Positions 7,983-16,736 of a stretch of 36,306 bases of DNA are shown here, one piece after another. The DNA is from Alphaproteobacteria bacterium (GTDB taxonomy: Bacteria; Pseudomonadota; Alphaproteobacteria; TMED109). The notes under the pieces are model-generated. The model worked only from the letters and a program-made list of their open reading frames with translations, was not told where the DNA came from and made no database searches. How positions within the stretch are numbered: position 1 is the stretch's first letter; each line of letters starts with the position of its first letter. Both the position numbers and the translations under genes were made by a program. Location: the NCBI GenBank assembly GCA_029247025.1, contig JAQWLZ010000033.1, positions 1-36,306 of the forward strand, read 5' to 3'.

Positions 7983-8834
7983 TTAGTTATTATCTCGTCT
8001 CGCCATAAAGGCAAGTCTCTCAAACATATGAACATCTGCTTCATTTTTCAAAAGTGCTCCATACAAAGGAGGTAATGCGTTCTTAGAGTCTTTTTCTCTT
8101 AATAACTCAGGAGGCACATCTTCAGCCAGTAATAATTTTATCCAATCTAATAATTCTGATGTAGATGGTTTCTTCTTAATTCCTGGTACCTCTCTGACTT
8201 CAAAAAATGATTTTAAAGCAGAATCTATCAAATTCTTTTTAATTTTAGGAAAGTGTACTTCAATAATAGATTTCATAGTTTCTTCATCTGGAAACCTAAT
8301 GTAATGAAAAAAACATCTTCTTAAAAAAGCATCTGGTAAATCTTTCTCATTATTTGAAGTTATAATGACTATTGGTCTTTTTTTTGCAACTACATTTTGC
8401 TTGGTCTCGTATACATAAAATTCCATTTTATCTAATTCCAAAAGTAAGTCATTAGGAAATTCTATATCTGCCTTATCAACTTCATCAATTAGTAATACAG
8501 GTTTTTCTACAGCCTCAAAAGCATCCCATAAAACTCCTCTTTTAATATAATTATTAATATCTTCTACCCTAGCGTCTCCTAACTGTGAATCTCTTAATCT
8601 AGAGACAGCATCATATTCATATAAGCCTTGTTGTGCTTTGGTAGTAGATTTTACATGCCACCTTATCAATGACTTGCCTAATGAATTAGCAACTTCTTCA
8701 GCAAGCATTGTCTTACCTGTGCCAGGTTCACCCTTTATTAATAGTGGTCTTTCTAGAGTAATCGCTGCATTTACAGCTAGCGCTAATTCATCTGTAGCAA
8801 CATACTTATCAGTTCCAGAAAAAAAGTCTTTCAA
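7983..8834 (-). CDS. MoxR-family AAA+ ATPase
   Basis: 283-residue AAA+ ATPase of the MoxR/CoxD group. Walker A GEPGTGKT is at 35-42 and Walker B VLLIDEVD at 113-120. The sensor-1 Asn is near 161 (ITSNNEKDLPDAFL), and the arginine finger pair is R172/R173 (FLRRCFFHY). 'LLLELDKMEFYV' matches the family's insert after Walker B. These ATPases act as chaperones for metalloenzyme maturation, usually with a VWA partner, and the VWA protein is two genes downstream here. The start has a GGAGG-like site in 'AAGGAGGCTGCG'. About 90 bases of AT-rich spacer separate it from bfr upstream on the same strand. Confidence 0.93.
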   Translation of the reverse strand: MKDFFSGTDKYVATDELALAVNAAITLERPLLIKGEPGTGKTMLAEEVANSLGKSLIRWHVKSTTKAQQGLYEYDAVSRLRDSQLGDARVEDINNYIKRGVLWDAFEAVEKPVLLIDEVDKADIEFPNDLLLELDKMEFYVYETKQNVVAKKRPIVIITSNNEKDLPDAFLRRCFFHYIRFPDEETMKSIIEVHFPKIKKNLIDSALKSFFEVREVPGIKKKPSTSELLDWIKLLLAEDVPPELLREKDSKNALPPLYGALLKNEADVHMFERLAFMARRDNN

Positions 8835-8926
8835 CGCAGCCTCCTTAAATAATAAAAATATATTTACAATATATATAATTGCACAAATAATATATAGTTA
8901 ATTCAAGAAGAATTAAAAGTTATTAA

Positions 8927-9391
8927 TTACATTTGCGATTGCAACCAGTTTTCTCTTCCAATTTTATTAGCTAATTCTAACTGAGTTTCTAGCCAATCAT
9001 AATGCTCTTCTTCGGAATCAAGTATTTGTCTTAATATATCTCTGCTAACAAAATCAGAGACCTTTTCACAATATTTAATGGCTTCTTTTAGATCAGGTAT
9101 TGCTTTTACTTCTATTTGAAAATCACATTTTAAACATTCTATCGGATCTTCACCAATCATAATCTTATGCATTTCCTGTACATTGGGTATGCCATCTAAA
9201 AATAAAATTCGTTCAATAAGTTGATCAGCATGTTTCATCTCATCTATTGATTCTTCATATTCTTTTGAACCAAGTTTTTCATAACCCCAGTCTTTAAACA
9301 TTCTTGAATGAAGAAAATATTGGTTTATGGCTGTTAACTCATTTGTTAAAATTGTATTAAAGTGTTTAATGACTTCTTTATCGCCCTTCAT
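8927..9391 (-). CDS. bfr: Bacterioferritin
   Basis: Iron-storage subunit of 154 residues; the family forms a 24-subunit shell. The complete dinuclear ferroxidase site is present: E18, E51, H54, E94, E127 and H130, exactly at the canonical numbering. M52 is the residue that ligates the inter-subunit heme in true bacterioferritins, so a heme-containing Bfr is expected rather than a plain ferritin. The start is preceded by an ideal AGGAGG. Its redox partner gene bfd lies upstream on the same strand with 175 bases between them. That gap contains a Fur-box-like palindrome at 9476-9490, suggesting bfr has its own iron-responsive promoter. Confidence 0.97.
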   Translation of the reverse strand: MKGDKEVIKHFNTILTNELTAINQYFLHSRMFKDWGYEKLGSKEYEESIDEMKHADQLIERILFLDGIPNVQEMHKIMIGEDPIECLKCDFQIEVKAIPDLKEAIKYCEKVSDFVSRDILRQILDSEEEHYDWLETQLELANKIGRENWLQSQM

Positions 9392-9475
9392 TAGATCCTC
9401 CTAAGTAAAATTTATAATTTATAATATGGATAAATATTAATAATAATCAAGAAAAATTGTTTAAAATCAAGTACT

Positions 9476-9490
9476 TGAGAGGCATTCTCA
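9476..9490. promoter_or_regulatory. Fur-box-like operator upstream of bfr
   Basis: The inverted repeat TGAGA-GGCAT-TCTCA lies 85 bases upstream of the bfr start, in the bfd-bfr gap. On the coding strand it reads TGAGAAT-G-CCTCTCA, close to the 7-1-7 Fur consensus TGATAAT-n-ATTATCA, and is flanked by GCGAA. It stands out from the AT-only surroundings. Binding by Fur, Mur or another iron regulator is inference. Confidence 0.5.
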
Positions 9491-9566
9491 TTCGCAAAAT
9501 AGTATTTAATTTAACTCTAAATAAAACATTATTTTTAAAAGAAAAAATACTGGAAGTGGTTAAATT

Positions 9567-9788
9567 TTATGCGTTTACAGGAAAAAAATTATAATCTTTA
9601 ATATTTTGATTATTGATAGAATCTGATTCATTCTGTTCTTTTAGAAGATTATCGATAGTTTTTAAACACTTGCCACACTGCATACTACAGCCAAGCTTTT
9701 TATATACTTGACCAGATTTAGATACACCTTGATCTCTTACTTTTTTTACATCTTTACATGTGAATGCGTTGCATATACAAACGTACAT
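9567..9788 (-). CDS. bfd: Bacterioferritin-associated ferredoxin Bfd
   Basis: 73-residue [2Fe-2S] protein that docks on bacterioferritin and delivers electrons to release stored iron. The cluster ligands are C4-x-C6 and C38-x2-C41, the Bfd spacing; extra Cys at 11 and 34 are not needed for the cluster. The helical BFD_FER2 domain ends near residue 50. A polar 20-residue tail follows, making this slightly longer than the common 64-residue form. The ATG has an AGGAGA site. It sits upstream of bfr on the same strand and is divergent from panB. Confidence 0.95.
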   Translation of the reverse strand: MYVCICNAFTCKDVKKVRDQGVSKSGQVYKKLGCSMQCGKCLKTIDNLLKEQNESDSINNQNIKDYNFFPVNA

Positions 9789-9825
9789 ATGTTCTCCTAT
9801 CCCAATAAGTATATTAAATTATAAA

Positions 9826-9840
9826 TGATAATGAAAGTCA
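9826..9840. promoter_or_regulatory. Fur-box-like sequence upstream of bfd
   Basis: TGATAAT-G-AAAGTCA lies 38-52 bases upstream of the bfd start in the bfd/panB divergent region. The left half matches the 7-1-7 Fur consensus fully and the right half matches at four of seven positions. In this AT-rich background a chance match is possible, but a second iron-box-like element before bfr supports it. Confidence 0.45.
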
Positions 9841-9891
9841 ATCGCAAATTAAAAAATTAAAAATATATTACTTAAAAATATATTATTTTTT

Positions 9892-9900
9892 TGCTAGAAT
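9892..9900 (+). promoter_or_regulatory. Extended -10 promoter element for panB
   Basis: TG-C-TAGAAT (extended -10) ends 31 bases before the panB ATG. No good -35 is seen, as expected for an extended -10 promoter. A short AAAGAG ribosome site follows before the start codon. Confidence 0.35.
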
Positions 9901-9931
9901 TAATAAAAATTAATTTCTTAAAGAGAATAAA

Positions 9932-10750
9932 ATGAAAAAAAGACTATCAGTAAGAGATATTAGAAAAAAAAAAATAATTGAACATAGTCAAGAACCTATT
10001 GTATCTCTTGTCTGTTATACAGCACAAATGGCAAGATTAATTAATAACCAAGTAGATATCATTCTTGTAGGCGACAGTTTAGGGATGACTATTTATGGGC
10101 ATGAAAACACACTATCCGTAACATTAGATATGATGATAAATCATGGTGCAGCTGTAGTGAGGTCAACGGATAAACCTCATATAGTTGTAGATATGCCATT
10201 TGGAAGTTATGAAGAATCACCTGAAGTTGCATTTAGATCTGCTAGTAAAATAATGAGAGAAACAGGAGCTCAATCAGTAAAATTAGAGGGTGGTGAAGAA
10301 TTTGCTGAAACAATATATTTTCTCAATCAGAGAGGCATACCGGTAATGGGTCATATAGGCCTAATGCCTCAGAGAATTCAAACATTAGGAGGTTTTTTTA
10401 CTCAAGGTAAGACAGAAAAGGAATCAATTAAACTAATGAATGATGCAAAATCTATATCTCAAGCTGGAGCATTCTCAATGGTAATTGAGGCCATTCCTGA
10501 AGAAGTTGCTACAGATATTACCAAAAAGATAGATGTTCCTACTATTGGAATAGGTGCAGGAAGAAATTGTGATGGGCAAATTCTAGTTTCTCATGATATT
10601 TTAAATTTATTTGGAGCTTTTACTCCAAAATTTGTAAAAAAATATGGTAACGTTGATGAAAATATAGTTAAAGCTGTCAAAGACTATTCTCAAGAAGTAA
10701 AAAATAAGAAATTTCCCACTCCTGATAATATTTTTACTATTAAAAAGTAA
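9932..10750 (+). CDS. panB: 3-methyl-2-oxobutanoate hydroxymethyltransferase
   Basis: Cytoplasmic enzyme of pantothenate synthesis that transfers a hydroxymethyl group from 5,10-methylene-THF to 2-oxoisovalerate, giving ketopantoate. The 272 residues form a full TIM barrel. Metal ligands are visible as D48 (LVGDSLGM), D87 (VVDMPFGSY) and E119 (VKLEGG). The catalytic base is E186 (VIEAIPEE), and the substrate loop is GIGAG at 206-210. The substrate 2-oxoisovalerate is the valine keto acid, but no other pan gene is nearby. The gene is a single transcription unit between divergent bfd and a convergent DUF1330 gene. Confidence 0.96.
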   Translation: MKKRLSVRDIRKKKIIEHSQEPIVSLVCYTAQMARLINNQVDIILVGDSLGMTIYGHENTLSVTLDMMINHGAAVVRSTDKPHIVVDMPFGSYEESPEVAFRSASKIMRETGAQSVKLEGGEEFAETIYFLNQRGIPVMGHIGLMPQRIQTLGGFFTQGKTEKESIKLMNDAKSISQAGAFSMVIEAIPEEVATDITKKIDVPTIGIGAGRNCDGQILVSHDILNLFGAFTPKFVKKYGNVDENIVKAVKDYSQEVKNKKFPTPDNIFTIKK

Positions 10751-10759
10751 TAAATTACT

Positions 10760-11047
10760 CTAAATTCCTTCAACTAAAACTGAAGAGTTATTGCCAGCTT
10801 GCAGTCTTAATTCTTTTATTGGGGCATAATCCTCGGATGTATAAAAGTCATCAGCAGATTTTCTATCTGGAAATTCTAATATAACTATTCTATGTTTAAA
10901 ATAATCACCTTCAATTATTTTTGTCTCTCCACCTCTTACTAAATATTTACCGTTATATTTTTCTACTATTGCAGGAACTTGTTCTCTATATTTTGCCATT
11001 AGATCAGGATTAGTAACTTCTATATGTGCAATTAAATAGGTTTTCAT
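10760..11047 (-). CDS. DUF1330 family protein
   Basis: 95-residue cytoplasmic protein of the DUF1330 family, a ferredoxin-like dimeric alpha/beta-barrel fold related to ABM/EthD domains. Typical features are the opening 'YLIAHIEVTNPDLMAKY', 'YNGKYLVRGGETKIIEG', and 'VILEFPDRKSADDFYTSEDYAPIKELR'. The length is standard. The function of the family is not established. It follows the heptosyltransferase-like gene on the minus strand after a 43-base gap and converges with panB. Confidence 0.9.
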   Translation of the reverse strand: MKTYLIAHIEVTNPDLMAKYREQVPAIVEKYNGKYLVRGGETKIIEGDYFKHRIVILEFPDRKSADDFYTSEDYAPIKELRLQAGNNSSVLVEGI

Positions 11048-11090
11048 TATCTCTCCTTTAAAAAGTAATTTAAAAGATAATTGTATTTGA

Positions 11091-12038
11091 TCATCTTGAA
11101 CTTAGCAAGAGGTCTTTGACTTTATGCTCAACCATTTTAACAGTTAAAGTGTCCATTAATGTTGACGAAGTCCTATGGTTAAAATCAGGAATATTCATTA
11201 ATTCTTTTGGGCTTTGAGGAGTTCTTACAAATAGAGCATTTTTTCCTGTAGGAGAATATAATTTATCGTCTGTTGGACCAAATAAACCCAAAGTTGGAAT
11301 ACCTGTTGCTGCAGATAAGTGCATTAAACCTGAGTCGTTGCCTATAAAAATTCTTGATAATGAAAATATTGCAGCAGTTGGTAAAATAGGCTGACCTACT
11401 AAATTGATAGGGTCAATATCAATTAACTTTTTATATAAGTCTTCTCCTACTTTTTCCTCACCAGGTCCCCCAACTAAAATAACTTTACCGTCTTTTAGTT
11501 CTTCAAAATTTAAAATTCTTCTTATTAATGAAACAAAATTATTACTTGGCCAAACTTTTGCTGGCCAATTTGCAGTTGCACCTATAGCAATAAATGGTCC
11601 CGTATTATTATTTAAATAATTTTTTGCTTCTAAGAGGGATGTTTTACTTATCCAAACTTTAGGAATTGGCAATCTTCCTGATGGATTTAATTTAGCCAAT
11701 CTATCTATACGATGCATTTTATCTCCACTGGAGTTTAAAACTATTCGTTTTTTAGCTCTTACTAACCATATAATTGGAGTACTTCTTAAGTCACAAATAA
11801 TATCCCAACGGTTTAAACGTATTTTTTTCCATATATCTAACCAATGCATACTATATTTTTTTTTATTTATTTTAATTATATTCTCAACAAATGGACAATC
11901 TTCAAACACAGGAGCAGCAACTTTACCGCATACTATAGTTACTTTTGCATTATAATAGCTGCTTAATTCATTTAGCAACCCTGTAGACATAACAGCATCG
12001 CCTAAACGAGTATTTCCTATAAACAATAATTTATTCAT
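11091..12038 (-). CDS. Glycosyltransferase family 9 protein (ADP-heptose:LPS heptosyltransferase-like)
   Basis: GT-B fold transferase of family GT9, 315 residues from the ATG at 12038. I chose this over an in-frame TTG at 12050 because 'MNKLLFIGNTRLGDAVMSTGLL' is the canonical family start. The N-terminal domain contains 'WDIICDLRSTPIIW'. The C-terminal nucleotide-sugar site includes 'ILVGGPGEE' and the hallmark 'FIGNDSGLMHLSAATGIPTLGLFGPT'. GT9 enzymes add heptose or related sugars to LPS core in the inner-membrane/cytoplasmic phase. The acceptor here is unknown. It follows the other glycosyltransferase after 12 bases, so both probably act in the same surface-glycan pathway. Confidence 0.9.
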   Translation of the reverse strand: MNKLLFIGNTRLGDAVMSTGLLNELSSYYNAKVTIVCGKVAAPVFEDCPFVENIIKINKKKYSMHWLDIWKKIRLNRWDIICDLRSTPIIWLVRAKKRIVLNSSGDKMHRIDRLAKLNPSGRLPIPKVWISKTSLLEAKNYLNNNTGPFIAIGATANWPAKVWPSNNFVSLIRRILNFEELKDGKVILVGGPGEEKVGEDLYKKLIDIDPINLVGQPILPTAAIFSLSRIFIGNDSGLMHLSAATGIPTLGLFGPTDDKLYSPTGKNALFVRTPQSPKELMNIPDFNHRTSSTLMDTLTVKMVEHKVKDLLLSSR

Positions 12039-12050
12039 ACTATTGCCCAA

Positions 12051-13085
12051 CTAGCTTCTAAATACTTGTATAAATTCTTCTGCTACCATTTCCCATTTTC
12101 TTCCTTGTTTTAAATTTTGAAACTCTTTATTAACATTTTTAAAGTAAGTTAAGTCACTCAAAAATTTTATTATATATTCTGAAAATAATTTATCATTGTC
12201 AGCTATAAAACCGGTTTTTCCATTATAAATTTTTTCTGGTGCTGACCCTAAAGGTCTAACTATAGCTGGCATTCCTAAAGCTTGCGTCTCCGCAAGAGAA
12301 AAAGAAGAAACTTCAAATTTATGAGATGAATATAAATGAACACGTATATCTTTTATTTCTTCAATAAATACTTTGTCTACTTTAGGAGCATTTACTTTTA
12401 TATTATAAGATAAATTTTGTTCTACTTTTTTGACAATTGAATCATAAACATCAGGAACAGCTTCACCTAACAAAGCTTTGTGAATAATATTTGAATAAAT
12501 ATGTAATTCTGCCCAAGGAAGTTTAGTGTGTATATATTTGATCCAAACATCTAATATCCAATCTAAACCCATTAATGGGTGGGTCGTTACTAATGCTTTT
12601 GGAGTAACAGAAGGAAATAAACCCACATTATCAATAAAATAAGAGCTTTGACCAGAAGGAATTATAGTAGCATCTAATGATTTTAAACCTTCAGGAATTG
12701 TATTTACATGATTTTCTCCTTGAATAATCAGTATAGGTTTATGATTCATTACTAACGAAAAATTTTCTGGTCTAGCCAATTTAAGTCCTGAACTTGTTAA
12801 CCATAATAATTTTTTATCTTTTGATGGAATAAGATTTAATAATTTGGGATCATTATGAACTATCCACACATCTGAGTGATTAGCATCAAAATTATCAATT
12901 GTTTTCCAACTGACATTATTAATTACAACAGACTTAAAGCAATTATTGTAAATTCTAACTGTATGGCCTATATTAGTTAATGCCTCTGATAGCAAAATTA
13001 TAGATTTTATTGAGCCATCAAGTGGTTTATTATGAATGGTAGAACCATCATATTTATGGTTTTTATCTAAAATAGTAATTAACAT
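12051..13085 (-). CDS. GT4-like glycosyltransferase
   Basis: 344 residues, a GT-B glycosyltransferase. The N-terminal domain has the acceptor-side motif 'PLDGSIKSIILLSEALTNIGHTVRIYN'. The C-terminal domain has the E-x7-E region as 'SSFSLAETQALGMPAIVRPLGSAPEKIYNGKTGF', characteristic of retaining GT4-type transferases. The central part is divergent and I cannot name donor or acceptor. It is the first gene of a two-gene unit with the GT9 enzyme; both may build LPS core or another cell-surface glycan. It is divergent from ygfZ, with 71 bases between the starts. Confidence 0.85.
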   Translation of the reverse strand: MLITILDKNHKYDGSTIHNKPLDGSIKSIILLSEALTNIGHTVRIYNNCFKSVVINNVSWKTIDNFDANHSDVWIVHNDPKLLNLIPSKDKKLLWLTSSGLKLARPENFSLVMNHKPILIIQGENHVNTIPEGLKSLDATIIPSGQSSYFIDNVGLFPSVTPKALVTTHPLMGLDWILDVWIKYIHTKLPWAELHIYSNIIHKALLGEAVPDVYDSIVKKVEQNLSYNIKVNAPKVDKVFIEEIKDIRVHLYSSHKFEVSSFSLAETQALGMPAIVRPLGSAPEKIYNGKTGFIADNDKLFSEYIIKFLSDLTYFKNVNKEFQNLKQGRKWEMVAEEFIQVFRS

Positions 13086-13156
13086 ATAATGGGTGTACGA
13101 AGGTAATTAAATGATTGCAAGTATTTTTATAAAACTTAAAGAGAACAAAAAAGTAA

Positions 13157-14035
13157 ATGAGTGAAAATTTAAAAATAATCAAATTAAAAAATAGAACTTT
13201 ACTAGAATTAGAGGGAGATAATAGTAGAGAATTTTTACAATCTTTAGTAACAAATGACATTAATTTAATTTCTAAAGAAAAATCTATTTATTCCGCTTTA
13301 TTATCTCCACAAGGAAAATACCTATATGATTTTTTTATTTTTAAGAATACTAATAATAATATAATGATTGATTGCGAGAAAAATGATCATGAGGAACTCA
13401 TTCAGAAATTAAATATATATAAATTGAGAAGTAAAATAGAAATCAGAGTAAATGATAAAACTGATATTTACAGCATATATGGACAAGACTTAAATACGCT
13501 AATATCAAATTTAAAAATAAAGTATAAAGAAGGTTTTACAAAAGAAGTTACTGATAATTTATTTTTTATAGATCCACGTAATAAAAATTTGGGAATAAGA
13601 AACTATACAAGTAAATTAATGAAGAAATTTAGTATAATACCTGCTGGAATTTTATCTGATTGGCACTACGTTAGAATAAAAAATAATATACCCTATCCCT
13701 ATTATGATTTGGATAAAGAAAAAAGCTTTATAATTGAAAATAATTTTGAAAAAATAAATGCCATTGATTTCAATAAAGGCTGTTATATTGGGCAGGAAAA
13801 TACAGCTAGACAAAAATATAGAGGAACTGCTAAAAGAAAATTAGTAGTAGGAAAAATTGTTGGTAAAGATATTTTAAATGGTGAAAAAGTATTATACGAT
13901 AAAAAAGTAGTAGGAACTGTTAGGTCTTCAAGTAAAGAGCTTTGCCTAGTAAATATAAGAAGCGAAATATATGACAAATGTAAAAAGAATAAAACCTCTA
14001 TCAAAATAAAAGAGAGCGAATTAATATTTATCTAA
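13157..14035 (+). CDS. ygfZ: YgfZ/GcvT-domain folate-binding protein
   Basis: 292 residues, a tetrahydrofolate-binding protein of the YgfZ (IBA57-like) family that assists assembly or repair of certain Fe-S enzymes. The family signature K-G-C-Y-x-G-Q-E is at 207-214 (KGCYIGQE), including the conserved Cys209. The N-terminal 'FLQSLVTNDINLISKEKSIYSALLSPQGKYLYDFFI' is a GcvT-like folate-domain start. It ends one base short of the convergent ppdK stop codon. Composition is very Lys/Ile/Asn-rich, as in other genes here. Confidence 0.92.
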   Translation: MSENLKIIKLKNRTLLELEGDNSREFLQSLVTNDINLISKEKSIYSALLSPQGKYLYDFFIFKNTNNNIMIDCEKNDHEELIQKLNIYKLRSKIEIRVNDKTDIYSIYGQDLNTLISNLKIKYKEGFTKEVTDNLFFIDPRNKNLGIRNYTSKLMKKFSIIPAGILSDWHYVRIKNNIPYPYYDLDKEKSFIIENNFEKINAIDFNKGCYIGQENTARQKYRGTAKRKLVVGKIVGKDILNGEKVLYDKKVVGTVRSSSKELCLVNIRSEIYDKCKKNKTSIKIKESELIFI

Positions 14036-14036
14036 A

Positions 14037-16700
14037 TTATTTATTCTTTATTCGTGCCTGCGCTGCTGCTAATCGTGCAATAGGAACTCTATAAGGCGAG
14101 CAAGACACATAATCAAGTCCTATATTATGAAAAAAATCTATAGACTTAGGATCTCCTCCATGCTCTCCGCATATACCTAACTTAACATTCTTATTTGATT
14201 TTAATCCATCTTTTACTGCATTAGATACTAACTTACCTACTCCATTTAAATCTATTGATATAAATGGGTCATTATCCAAAATATTATTGTCTATATAGTC
14301 TGGTAAAAATTTAGAACAATCATCTCTGCTTATTCCAAGTGTAGTTTGAGTTAGATCATTTGTACCAAAACTAAAAAAATCTGCGTGTGATGCAATACTA
14401 TCGGCATTAAGTGCGGCCCTAGGTAACTCTACCATAGTACCTATTAAATACTTAGGTAGTTCGCCATATTCCTGTTCTATATTTTTAGCAATATTTTCAA
14501 CCAAATTTTTAAAATATATAAATTCTTTTTCACTAATTATAAGTGGAATCATAATTTCTGGTTTAATTTCTATATTAAGACTTTTAGAAACCTCAATTGA
14601 AGATTCAAAAATAGATCTAACTTGCATTTCATATATCTCTGGAAATGTTACTCCTAGTCTGCAACCACGATGTCCTAACATTGGATTTTGTTCTTCCAAT
14701 TGCAAAGACCTAGAACGAATATGAGTAATATCACTTCCTAATAAATCTGCTAATTCTTCTAGTTCTTCTTTTTCTTTTGGTAAAAACTCATGTAGAGGTG
14801 GATCAAGAAGTCTAATTGTAACAGGCAATTGCTTCATTAATTTAAATATTTCTATAAAATCATTTTTTTGCATAGGAAATATTTTTTCTAATGCTTTTCT
14901 TCTCTCTTCCATAGTATCAGAAAATATCATTTCTCTAACTGCTAATATTCTTTCATTATCAAAAAACATATGTTCTGTTCTACAAAGCCCTATTCCTTCT
15001 GCACCAAATTCTATTGCCGTCTTTACATCTATAGGTGTTTCTGCATTTGCTCTTACATTTAATTTTCTATATTGGTCTGCCCATTGCATTAATTCAGAAA
15101 AGTTCTTAGATAGTTCAGGCATAATAGTTGGAACTTCTCCTTTTATAACTTCTCCCAAACTTCCATCTATAGTTATAATATCTCCAGAATTTACTACCAT
15201 ATCTCCAACAGAAAACTTATTATTTTCATGATCTATTAAAATATCACCTGCTCCTGCAACACATGCTCTTCCCATACCCCTTGCTACAACAGCAGCATGA
15301 CTTGTCATACCTCCTCTACTTGTCAATATTCCTCTGGCCGCATGCATACCATGAATATCCTCAGGACTAGTTTCCATCCTAACTAATATAACTTCTTCGC
15401 CATTTTTAGACATCTCAACAGCTTTTTCAGAATTAAATACAACTCTTCCTGATGCTGCACCTGGTGATGCCGGCAAACCTCGAGAAATAATTTCTTTATC
15501 AGCATGAGGATCTAAAGTTGGATGTAGTAACTGATCTAATCCTAGTGGATCAACTCTAGATATTGCAACTTGTTTACTAATTAATCCTTCTTTTTGCATT
15601 TCTACTGCAATTTTTACAGCAGCAGTAGTTGTCCTCTTACCTGACCTTGTCTGTAATATCCATAATTTATTTTTTTGAACCGTAAATTCTATATCTTGCA
15701 TATCTAAATAATGAGCTTCTAATTTTTTAAAAATATTTACTAACTCTTTATAAATTTGTGGAATGGATTCCTCCATAGATAAAGACTCTGAATTTTGCTC
15801 TTCCTTTTCTTTAATAGTTAAATTTTGAGGAGTTCTTATTCCAGCAACCACATCTTCCCCTTGAGCATTTATCAAATATTCACCATAATAACTATTTTCA
15901 CCAGTGGATGGATTTCTTGTAAATGCAACACCTGTACAGCAATCATCGCCCATATTTCCAAATACCATTGCCTGAACATTTACAGCTGTTCCCCATGATT
16001 GAGGTATGTCATTTAATTTTCTGTATGTAATTGCCCTTTGATTCATCCAAGAATTAAATACCGCGCTAATAGATCCCCATAATTGTTCAATAGGATTTTG
16101 TGGAAAAATATTTCCTGTTTTTTCTTTAACTAAGGCTTTAAACTTAGTTGTAATTAATTTCCAAGAATGGGCTGAAACTTCAGTATCTAATATTATATTA
16201 TCTATTTCTTTTTGGTTTTCTATAATTTCTTCAAATTCTAATGAATCTATTCCTAATACTACATCTCCATACATTTGAATAAATCTTCTGTAGCTATCAA
16301 AAGCAAATCGCTCATCTCCACTCTTATTAGCTAAAGCCTCTACTGTAATATCATTTAAACCTAAGTTTAAAACAGTATCCATCATCCCTGGCATAGAAGC
16401 TCTTGCACCAGATCTAACAGATAATAATAGAGGTGATTTAGAGTCACCAAACTTAACACCAGTAATTTTTTCTATATTTTGTAAAGCTAAATTTAACTGA
16501 TCATTTAATTCTTTGGGATATTCCTGATGATTATCATAATAATAATTGCACACCTCTGTGGTTATTGTTAGTCCAGGTGGAACAGGAACCCCTATATTAT
16601 TCATCTCAGCTAAATTAGCACCTTTTCCACCTAAAATATTCTTTTGACTTGCATCTCCCTCTGCAGTACCAGCTCCAAAATTATAAACCCATTTATTCAT
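14037..16700 (-). CDS. ppdK: Pyruvate, phosphate dikinase
   Basis: 887 residues, the full bacterial PPDK length. It interconverts pyruvate + ATP + Pi with PEP + AMP + PPi in the cytoplasm. Domains in order: the ATP-grasp domain (start 'GGKGANLAEM', with 'LLSVRSGARASMPGMMDT' near 92-109), the swivelling phosphohistidine domain with catalytic H468 in 'TSRGGMTSHAAVVARG', and the PEP/pyruvate TIM barrel. The barrel ends with 'KLGICGEHGGDP', where the Cys is the pyruvate-side acid/base. It is last in the run from glyQ and glyS, with 36 bases after glyS; this gene order is common in alphaproteobacteria. The PPi-linked enzyme would favour energy-saving gluconeogenesis or reversible glycolysis. Confidence 0.97.
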   Translation of the reverse strand: MNKWVYNFGAGTAEGDASQKNILGGKGANLAEMNNIGVPVPPGLTITTEVCNYYYDNHQEYPKELNDQLNLALQNIEKITGVKFGDSKSPLLLSVRSGARASMPGMMDTVLNLGLNDITVEALANKSGDERFAFDSYRRFIQMYGDVVLGIDSLEFEEIIENQKEIDNIILDTEVSAHSWKLITTKFKALVKEKTGNIFPQNPIEQLWGSISAVFNSWMNQRAITYRKLNDIPQSWGTAVNVQAMVFGNMGDDCCTGVAFTRNPSTGENSYYGEYLINAQGEDVVAGIRTPQNLTIKEKEEQNSESLSMEESIPQIYKELVNIFKKLEAHYLDMQDIEFTVQKNKLWILQTRSGKRTTTAAVKIAVEMQKEGLISKQVAISRVDPLGLDQLLHPTLDPHADKEIISRGLPASPGAASGRVVFNSEKAVEMSKNGEEVILVRMETSPEDIHGMHAARGILTSRGGMTSHAAVVARGMGRACVAGAGDILIDHENNKFSVGDMVVNSGDIITIDGSLGEVIKGEVPTIMPELSKNFSELMQWADQYRKLNVRANAETPIDVKTAIEFGAEGIGLCRTEHMFFDNERILAVREMIFSDTMEERRKALEKIFPMQKNDFIEIFKLMKQLPVTIRLLDPPLHEFLPKEKEELEELADLLGSDITHIRSRSLQLEEQNPMLGHRGCRLGVTFPEIYEMQVRSIFESSIEVSKSLNIEIKPEIMIPLIISEKEFIYFKNLVENIAKNIEQEYGELPKYLIGTMVELPRAALNADSIASHADFFSFGTNDLTQTTLGISRDDCSKFLPDYIDNNILDNDPFISIDLNGVGKLVSNAVKDGLKSNKNVKLGICGEHGGDPKSIDFFHNIGLDYVSCSPYRVPIARLAAAQARIKNK

Positions 16701-16736
16701 AAAAATAACCCTTTAAAAAAGCACTAAATTATATAT

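Noticed and set aside
9392-9566. A small RNA or hidden gene in the bfd-bfr gap
   Set aside because: No open frame or strong hairpin is visible apart from the iron-box-like palindrome.
12039-12050. TTG start four codons upstream for the GT9 gene
   Set aside because: The ATG at 12038 gives the canonical family N-terminus directly.
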